Shown one piece after another: positions 1 to 4,998 of a DNA stretch of 6,057 nt (the first letter of the stretch is position 1; each line of letters starts with the position of its first letter). The DNA is taken from contig JAMONA010000002.1 in NCBI GenBank assembly GCA_027066795.1, positions 1-6,057 on the forward strand. Reading direction: 5' to 3'. A program made the translations under genes and the position numbers. The notes under the pieces were generated by a model. The model was not told the DNA's origin, searched no databases, and saw nothing but the letters and a program-made list of their open reading frames with translations. This DNA is from Candidatus Kaiserbacteria bacterium. Lineage in GTDB: Bacteria > Patescibacteriota > Minisyncoccia > Phycocordibacterales > UBA2100.

Positions 1-696
1 CTTTTTGAGAAGAATCGTGACACCTTGGCATTTCAGATTTCGGAGGACTTTATAGAGGTAGTAGCGCTACGGCAAGATGAGGAAGTTGTTACTGATGGAG
101 AGTGCTTAACAGAGATGTTGTACTCTAAGCGCATACCTATAGCCAAGCCAAGCGGCAAGAAGGTACTAGACGATTTGGCTAAGCAGGTGGGGACACTTGC
201 AGATACTGCTGTTTCTTCTCAGGAGTTGCACATGCAAGGCTTCAATGTTAAAGGCTCTAAAGTAGTTTGTGTATTAGTCACACCGTTGTCTGTGCAAGCT
301 AATGTTACTTATAAAGCGGAGTTTAAAAAACCAGTAAACATAAATAACAAACTACTAGCACGTGTACTGAGTGTTGGTGAGACCGATAACAGTCAAATGG
401 TAAAGGTGCCTAAAGGCTATGCTGTATATTTAGAAGAGCTAACTAATATAGAGCTTAACGGATATAGCTTACACAGGCCGCTTGATAAGCAGGCAAGTAA
501 GGTAACTGTAACGGTAACCAATAACATGATGGACCCTAAGGTGTGGAGTGCTGTAGGCTCTGTGCTCGAGAGTACCTTTCATAGAGAGGTGCAATATATA
601 CATACACAGAGGGTAATAGAGCTTAGTGAGCCTAGCTTTTGCACCAAGATATACACAGTTAGCCAGTTGCAAGCCATTACTAATGCTATAATATAA
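1..696 (+). CDS. FtsA/PilM-like SHS2-domain protein, 5' partial, apparently lacking the ATPase lobe
   Basis: The frame is open from base 1, so the gene begins upstream of the window; a TTG at 25 is only an internal possible start. The visible 231 residues begin LFEKNRDTLAFQISEDF. The segment LAFQISEDFIEVVAL fits the first strand-turn-strand of FtsA/PilM/HSP70-fold proteins, where DIG would normally sit, here QIS. The middle (KVVCVLVTPLSVQANV, then KPVNINNKLL, then a long stretch with IELNGYSLHRPLDKQASKVTVTV) fits the SHS2 (1C) subdomain of FtsA-like proteins common in CPR genomes. The expected second phosphate loop and remaining ATPase lobe are absent: the protein stops about 30 residues after SHS2. 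FtsA and PilM act at the inner face of the membrane as filament or adaptor proteins; here nucleotide binding looks lost. The stop lies 5 bases before the next gene, suggesting co-expression. The family call is from pattern memory, not a search. Confidence 0.62.
   Translation, partial: LFEKNRDTLAFQISEDFIEVVALRQDEEVVTDGECLTEMLYSKRIPIAKPSGKKVLDDLAKQVGTLADTAVSSQELHMQGFNVKGSKVVCVLVTPLSVQANVTYKAEFKKPVNINNKLLARVLSVGETDNSQMVKVPKGYAVYLEELTNIELNGYSLHRPLDKQASKVTVTVTNNMMDPKVWSAVGSVLESTFHREVQYIHTQRVIELSEPSFCTKIYTVSQLQAITNAII
684..692 (+). promoter_or_regulatory. Candidate extended -10 element (TGCTATAAT) for the baseplate-J-like gene
   Basis: A perfect TATAAT at 687-692 is preceded by TG at the extended -10 position. 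It lies in the last codons of the upstream gene, and its 3' end is 9 bases before the ATG at 702, so transcription would begin about 2-3 bases before the start codon. No Shine-Dalgarno sequence precedes this ATG, which is consistent with a near-leaderless message. No clear -35 was found, and the AT-rich context makes chance matches common. Confidence 0.35.
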
Positions 697-701
697 GAAA
701 C

Positions 702-1958
702 ATGAATGAATCTAAAATAAAAAGACCCTCAATACGTGATCTACAAATAGACAGGGCACAGTCAGGTGCAAGTAAAGAGCGCAGGATGCCAGCTAACCAT
801 ACGCCATCGAGCAAGAAGCGAGGCTTCAGTATGGGTTGGTGGGTGCTTGCCGCAGTACTACTTGTATCTGCTACTGTAATATCACTACCAGTTGTCTTCT
901 CAGATACTACTATCAACATCACTCCAGTAGTGTCTAGAGCGATTTTTGATGATGCAGTGTTTAATGCTTTCCAAAACAATTCAGAGGGTGAGGACAGCGG
1001 ATTACTAAGCTACTCTGTAGTAGGCTGGACAGCTAACAAGAGTGAACAACTAGAGCCAACAGGCCGAGAGCAAGTAGAGGAGAAGGCTTCTGGAGTAATA
1101 ACAGTGTACAACAACTATACTACTAAAAAACAACGATTAATAAAGAATACACGCTTTGAGACGTCTGACGGGCGAGTATACCGTGTAAGGAACTCTATAA
1201 TGGTACCTGGCAAGACAGACTCTGCCCCTGGAGAGCTAGATGTGACAGTATATGCAGACGAAACTGGAGATAAATACAACTTGAACACAGGTAGTCTTTC
1301 TCTGCCTGGCCTCAAGAGTCTGGCGGATATGTACACTGGTATATACGCTAAGGTAAAGACACCTATTGCAGGCGGCTTTAGTGGCGAGAGAGCAATAGTC
1401 TCAGAAGAGAATAAAGCTACAACAAGTAGCACACTACGTGAGAGTATGAATATAGCTATAATGCAAGAGATACAGAGTCGTATACCAGCAGACACACGTT
1501 ACTTCAAGAGTGGTGTGTATATTACATTTGCAGACACACAAGAGAGAGAAGTGGATGGTAAAGTTGAGGTCATAGAGAGCGCTACAGTTGAGGTGTTAGT
1601 CTTTGATAAGAAGCAGTTTGCAGCAGCTCTGTCACAAGGTGTAGCAGGTAATCCTGGCAAGGGTTACCCAGTAATAAAAGATATAAGTAAGTTGTCTATA
1701 TTGATAGACAACAATACAGAAGAGGAGGATGAGAGCAGTATAAAGATATCAGTTAACGGTGATGCTGACTTTATATGGCACTTTAATGAAGATGACCTTA
1801 AGCAAGATCTCGCTGGTAAGCAACGCGAGGCGCTTACCACAATCCTTACCGGTTACCCAACTATAGAAAAAGCCGAGGCTATAATAAGGCCGTTTTGGAG
1901 GAGTACTTTCCCTAATAATGTAAATGACTTTACTATTACTGTACTTGAGGTAGAGTAA
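702..1958 (+). CDS. Membrane-anchored baseplate-J-like protein (CPR family)
   Basis: This 418-residue protein has a basic cytoplasmic tail (residues 1-43, many K/R), one transmembrane helix (about 44-66, GWWVLAAVLLVSATVISLPVV) and a large outer region. Residues 128-162 (ASGVITVYNNYTTKKQRLIKNTRFET, then DGRVYRV) match the pattern of baseplate J/gp47-like domains: a 'G.I.V.N' strand, then 'I.NTRFET.DG..YRV'. Next come VPG, PGELDVTVYADE and KTPIAGGFSGE, a run I associate with CPR membrane proteins annotated as baseplate-J-like. The C-terminus has PTIEKAEAIIRPFWRSTFP and ends FTITVLEV. There are no cysteines. In phages the domain builds the baseplate; here, with a membrane anchor and no phage genes nearby, a role in a cell-surface assembly is more likely. 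The FtsA/PilM-like gene upstream suggests a PilM-PilN-like pair, which is inference. ATG start, with no Shine-Dalgarno. Confidence 0.72.
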   Translation: MNESKIKRPSIRDLQIDRAQSGASKERRMPANHTPSSKKRGFSMGWWVLAAVLLVSATVISLPVVFSDTTINITPVVSRAIFDDAVFNAFQNNSEGEDSGLLSYSVVGWTANKSEQLEPTGREQVEEKASGVITVYNNYTTKKQRLIKNTRFETSDGRVYRVRNSIMVPGKTDSAPGELDVTVYADETGDKYNLNTGSLSLPGLKSLADMYTGIYAKVKTPIAGGFSGERAIVSEENKATTSSTLRESMNIAIMQEIQSRIPADTRYFKSGVYITFADTQEREVDGKVEVIESATVEVLVFDKKQFAAALSQGVAGNPGKGYPVIKDISKLSILIDNNTEEEDESSIKISVNGDADFIWHFNEDDLKQDLAGKQREALTTILTGYPTIEKAEAIIRPFWRSTFPNNVNDFTITVLEVE

Positions 1959-1962
1959 TTGA

Positions 1963-3081
1963 GTGTCTACGACTGATATAAAAAACAAGCAAGAGTGCAG
2001 GAGCATCAAGGTTTTTGTAGCTGTTTCTGGTGGTGTAGACAGTTCTGTAGCATTGGCTTTGCTTAAGGGCCAGGGGTATGACGTGACAGGTGTATACTTT
2101 AAGACATATAAACCAGACGGCAATAGAGAGTATTGTAAAGAGCAGGGTATGGACGCCCAGGCAGTTTGTAAGCATTTAAATGTACCATTTAAGGTATTTG
2201 ACCTTGAGCATGAGTACGAGCAGAAAGTATTTAATTATATGATAGAGGGCTATAAGGCCGGCCGCACGCCTAACCCAGACATACTGTGTAATAAAGAAAT
2301 AAAGTTTGGGGTCTTTGCGCATAAGGCATTTCAACAAGGCGCAGACTATATAGCCACTGGACACTACGCTCGTGTTAAAGAGTCTCACGGCAAGACCATG
2401 CTACTAAAAGGTATAGACCATAGTAAAGATCAAAGCTACTTCCTTTCGCAAGTGTCAAATAAAACCCTAGAGAGGACACTATTCCCACTAGGAGAGATGA
2501 AAAAGAGTGAGGTACGAGAGTTTGCCAAGTATTATGGCCTGCATACTGCTAGCAAGAAGGACTCGCAGGGTATTTGCTTTATAGGGCAAGAGATAGATGT
2601 AAAAGAATTTTTAAAGAGATATATACAAGAGCAGGAGGGGGAGGTGATTGACGTGGACGGTAAGGTGATAGGCAAGCATAAAGGTGTACACTTTTCGACT
2701 ATTGGAGAGCGGCACGGTTTTACTATTTTACCATCGTGCCAGAGTACGCACATGCCTAGATTTTTTGTAATAGAGAGAGATATACAAAACAATACTCTTA
2801 CAGTTGGTACTAAAGAGCAGCTAGAAGCTATACAAAAAACTAAAAAGGAGATTATAATAAACAATTGCAACTGGCTGTCTGGTAGGCCTGTAGAGAACTA
2901 TGTATACGACTGCAGAGTACGGCATAGGGGAGAGCTATATAAGGCAGATGTTTTAATTCAAGATGAGGATTCACAGACTATACAGATAAACTTTAAGGAG
3001 ACTCCTTATGCTCCAGCCCCTGGGCAATTCATAGCACTCTATGATTCTGATGTATGTATTGGTGGAGGTGAGATAATATAG
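1963..3081 (+). CDS. mnmA: tRNA-specific 2-thiouridylase MnmA
   Basis: MnmA makes 2-thiouridine at wobble position 34 of tRNAs for Lys, Glu and Gln, using ATP to adenylate the uridine and persulfide sulfur for thiolation, in the cytoplasm. The 372-residue product has the usual length and landmarks. The PP-loop SGGVDSS is at 22-28. NPDILCN at 104-110 holds the nucleophile-position Cys109. ATGHYA is at 131-136 and KDQSYFL at 155-161. GICFIG at 203-208 holds the persulfide-position Cys205. TIGER at 246-250 is followed by the C-terminal barrel region, ending CIGGGEII. Both catalytic cysteines are present, so the enzyme should be active. The start is GTG at 1963, four bases after the preceding stop; an in-frame TGA at 1960 excludes anything earlier. 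GAGG at 1947-1950 is rather far (12 bases) to be a strong ribosome site. No cysteine desulfurase or sulfur-relay gene is in the window. Confidence 0.95.
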   Translation: MSTTDIKNKQECRSIKVFVAVSGGVDSSVALALLKGQGYDVTGVYFKTYKPDGNREYCKEQGMDAQAVCKHLNVPFKVFDLEHEYEQKVFNYMIEGYKAGRTPNPDILCNKEIKFGVFAHKAFQQGADYIATGHYARVKESHGKTMLLKGIDHSKDQSYFLSQVSNKTLERTLFPLGEMKKSEVREFAKYYGLHTASKKDSQGICFIGQEIDVKEFLKRYIQEQEGEVIDVDGKVIGKHKGVHFSTIGERHGFTILPSCQSTHMPRFFVIERDIQNNTLTVGTKEQLEAIQKTKKEIIINNCNWLSGRPVENYVYDCRVRHRGELYKADVLIQDEDSQTIQINFKETPYAPAPGQFIALYDSDVCIGGGEII

Positions 3082-3122
3082 AAGTATATATGTGGACAGG
3101 GGCTTAGTCTACTTAGGGTATC

Positions 3123-3133
3123 TATAGTATTAT
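3123..3133 (+). promoter_or_regulatory. Possible -10 region for the small membrane-protein gene
   Basis: The 59-base gap after mnmA contains overlapping -10-like hexamers TATAGT (3123-3128) and TATTAT (3128-3133), 7 bases before the ATG at 3141. TGGACA at 3093-3098 resembles a -35, but its spacing to either hexamer is too long for a classical promoter. If TATTAT is used, transcription would start at about the ATG itself. Weak evidence, reported because the same arrangement is seen at other starts in the window. Confidence 0.2.
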
Positions 3134-3140
3134 TGTGTAC

Positions 3141-3548
3141 ATGCACGAGCAGTCTAATGGTATATTTGGTTTCCTACTATGGTTAGTATGGATAGTCATA
3201 GTTGTTCTTGTGCTTGGTGGACTTGCATATTTGTTTGTAGGAGGGAGTACACTTTTTAATACTTCAGAGGATAGTTCAGTGGTGGTATATAGGCAGTTAT
3301 CTGATGATGGTGTAGTGGCACTAAGTGGCAGCATCGTGATGCCATCCTCTTGCTATAGACTAGAGTTGGAGACTATAGCTGGCAAACTATCCGAGACTCT
3401 AGACTTTTCGTTTAATAATATAATTAATTGTGATACAAATAAGGAGGGTAGAGTGCCTGAGACATTCTTTACAGAGTTTAGTGGCACTAAAGATACAGAG
3501 ATAATTGTATACGTAGAGGGAGTAAGACAAAAAGTGATAATTAAATAA
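3141..3548 (+). CDS. Small single-pass membrane protein with a two-cysteine outer domain
   Basis: I do not recognise a named family with a known function. The 135-residue product (from ATG 3141) has a nine-residue tail, a strong transmembrane helix at about 9-34 (FGFLLWLVWIVIVVLVLGG) and a roughly 95-residue outer region. That region has alternating hydrophobic strands: GSIVMPSSCYRLELE, then LDFSFNNIINCDTN, then ETFFTEFSGTKDTEIIVYVEG and VRQKVIIK. The pattern suggests a small beta-sandwich. Cys71 and Cys97 are the only cysteines and are placed so that they could form a disulfide. Short anchored proteins with a 'G.V..P..C..L' strand and a second Cys are, from memory, recurrent in CPR genomes. 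GTG at 3135 is an alternative start adding MY. The gene ends one base before the next start, so the two are almost certainly co-transcribed. Confidence 0.7.
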   Translation: MHEQSNGIFGFLLWLVWIVIVVLVLGGLAYLFVGGSTLFNTSEDSSVVVYRQLSDDGVVALSGSIVMPSSCYRLELETIAGKLSETLDFSFNNIINCDTNKEGRVPETFFTEFSGTKDTEIIVYVEGVRQKVIIK

Positions 3549-3549
3549 T

Positions 3550-4386
3550 ATGGCAGCTATATACATACAAAAAGCAGACGGAGAGATGGAGTTGTTTGAG
3601 CCTGCTAAGTTACTCCTCTCGTTAAAGCGCTCAGGCTCTAGTAGAGACCTGGCCGAGAAAGTGGTAACGCACGTGGAGAATGAGCTGGTAGACGGTATGA
3701 CAACTCAAGAGATATATAAATATGCTTATGACTTGCTGCGTCAGTATGAGCATGACAACCCGATAGCTGCGGCTAAGTATTCCATTAAAAGAGCGATACT
3801 TGAGCTTGGGCCAAGCGGGTTCCCTTTTGAGGAATTTATAGCTGGAGTGATGGAGGCTCATGGTGCTACCGAGGTAGTTTCTGGTGTAATGCTCCAAGGC
3901 AAGTGTGTGCCGCATGAAGTAGATGTAGTAGGATTTAAAGATGGCAAGCGTTTTGGTATGGAGGTTAAATTTCATAATTCTCTCAGTACTAAAACAGACT
4001 TAAAGGTCGCACTATATATTAAAGCACGTTTTGATGACCTAGCGTTAGCCAGTGGAGATAGTAAAATAGAACAGTCATGGTTAGTCACCAATACTCGCTT
4101 TACCCGCAACGTGGTGAGGTACGCTAAGTGTAGTGGATCTTTAAAGTTACTAGGTTGGGATTACCCACACAAGCGTGGTTTAGAGGTACTTATAGAGGAG
4201 GCTCACCTGCATCCTATTACTATGTTAACTACGCTAACTAATAGAGAAAAAAGAAATCTGTTAGATGCAGATAAGGTATTATGCAGAGACGTAAGAGATA
4301 ATAAAGACGTATTATTAGATGCAGGTGTACATGCTGACAAGGTAGATATGGTCTTGCGTCAGGCTACAGAGTTATGTAACTCATAA
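3550..4386 (+). CDS. ATP-cone domain fused to an Mrr-like PD-(D/E)XK nuclease domain
   Basis: This is a 278-residue, three-part, soluble protein. Residues 3-83 match an ATP-cone, the nucleotide-sensing domain of ribonucleotide reductase and NrdR (IYIQKADGEMELFEPAKL, then IYKYAYDLLRQ, then AAAKYSIKRAI). Residues 90-205 look like the Mrr/type IV restriction-endonuclease fold: FPFEEFIAGVMEAHG helix, HEVDVVGF with Asp125, then MEVKFHN with Glu138 and Lys140, giving the D-(x12)-ExK core. Residues 217-278 (HPITMLTTLTNREKRNLLD, then LLDAGVHADKVDMVL) look like a helix-hairpin-helix DNA-binding region. The active-site residues are intact, so a metal-dependent DNase controlled by ATP/dATP is a reasonable inference. 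The same architecture occurs, from memory, in other CPR and Bacteroidetes proteins of undetermined role. No methyltransferase or other restriction partner is adjacent. The ATG is one base after the upstream stop, with no Shine-Dalgarno. Confidence 0.78.
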   Translation: MAAIYIQKADGEMELFEPAKLLLSLKRSGSSRDLAEKVVTHVENELVDGMTTQEIYKYAYDLLRQYEHDNPIAAAKYSIKRAILELGPSGFPFEEFIAGVMEAHGATEVVSGVMLQGKCVPHEVDVVGFKDGKRFGMEVKFHNSLSTKTDLKVALYIKARFDDLALASGDSKIEQSWLVTNTRFTRNVVRYAKCSGSLKLLGWDYPHKRGLEVLIEEAHLHPITMLTTLTNREKRNLLDADKVLCRDVRDNKDVLLDAGVHADKVDMVLRQATELCNS

Positions 4387-4394
4387 GACATATA

Positions 4395-4403
4395 TGTTAT
4401 AAT
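4395..4403 (+). promoter_or_regulatory. Extended -10 promoter element (TGTTATAAT) upstream of the DUF7282-like gene
   Basis: A perfect TATAAT at 4398-4403 with TG at 4395-4396 lies in the 62-base gap after the ATP-cone gene. The -35 position (around 4375-4380, TGTAAC) is poor, which an extended -10 can tolerate. Predicted initiation near 4410 gives an AT-rich leader of about 39 bases with no Shine-Dalgarno. The TG overlaps a 10-base palindrome, ACATATATGT (4388-4397). A second hexamer, TAATAT (4436-4441), lies 7 bases before the ATG and could give a leaderless message instead. Confidence 0.4.
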
Positions 4404-4448
4404 AAAAGTAAGTAGTTAAAATTAGCCGTATTTAATAATATAGTACAC

Positions 4449-4967
4449 ATGAAGAAAGGTTTTACATTTATAGCAGGGTTCTTAGTAGGGGTGGTGGTTA
4501 TATATATGTGGGGTCAGCTTTTTAATAAAGATGATGCACCAGAAGTTGTTATGGATGTAAACATTGAGACCTTGTCAGGTGACATAGTGCCTACTGAAGA
4601 GCAAGATACCAGAGCCGGTGAAGCTACAGTAGATATACCTACACCTGCCACTAGTAGTATAATAGTCGGTGAGCAGGTGCCAGGCAGCACAGTAAATATA
4701 AACTTAGTGTCATTACCTAGTGATGGGTGGGTAGTAGTACATGAGGTTAGTGATGGGGTTATAGTGAATGCACTCGGTGCAGCAAGGAGAGATGCAGGTA
4801 GTCATGAAGATGTAAAAGTACACTTACTTAGAGGTACTGTTAGTGGTGGGCACTATGCCGTAGTTCTGTATACTGATAATGGAGACAAGGAGTTTAGTCT
4901 GGTGACTGATACTCCAATTAACGATAGTAATGGTGGTTATTTAATGACATCATTTAGTATAGAGTAG
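4449..4967 (+). CDS. Membrane-anchored DUF7282-like protein
   Basis: The 172-residue product has a short MKK start, a transmembrane or uncleaved signal helix at about 5-23 (FTFIAGFLVGVVVIYMWG), an acidic low-complexity linker (about 27-70) and a compact C-terminal domain. In that domain, the run VNINLVSLPSDGWVVVHEV, LGAARRDAGSHEDVKVHL and HYAVVLYTDNGDKEFSLVTD matches the repeat unit of DUF7282 proteins ('V.LP.dGwVvvHe...g...lG.a...aG.h..V.V.L....g..Y.a.LY.D.Gd..Fd'). Only one copy is present. There is no lipobox and no cysteine, so anchoring is through the helix. The function is unknown; an extracellular structural or binding role is likely because the domain should face outward. It has its own candidate promoter and is followed 31 bases later by another membrane-protein gene. 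The ATG start is supported by the hydrophobic helix beginning directly after MKK. Confidence 0.75.
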   Translation: MKKGFTFIAGFLVGVVVIYMWGQLFNKDDAPEVVMDVNIETLSGDIVPTEEQDTRAGEATVDIPTPATSSIIVGEQVPGSTVNINLVSLPSDGWVVVHEVSDGVIVNALGAARRDAGSHEDVKVHLLRGTVSGGHYAVVLYTDNGDKEFSLVTDTPINDSNGGYLMTSFSIE

Positions 4968-4998
4968 TAAAAAATTAATAGATTTAAACAAATAAATT

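Noticed and set aside
702..1958. Prophage or contractile-injection baseplate gene
   Set aside because: The J-like domain sits behind a transmembrane helix, and no tail, sheath, spike or other phage gene is nearby; the neighbours are housekeeping and envelope genes.
1749..2175. Overlapping minus-strand open frames across the junction of the baseplate-J-like gene and mnmA
   Set aside because: They cross two confident plus-strand genes, including the MnmA PP-loop region, and show no protein-like features beyond low-GC hydrophobic composition.
3092..3112. Hairpin GTGGAC / GTCTAC with a 9-base loop after mnmA, a possible terminator
   Set aside because: The stem is six pairs including a G-U wobble, and it is followed by TTAGGG rather than a T run. 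It does not look like an intrinsic terminator.
4372..4386. Inverted repeat TTATG / CATAA at the end of the ATP-cone gene
   Set aside because: Five AT-rich pairs within coding sequence and no T tract; too weak to call a terminator or operator.
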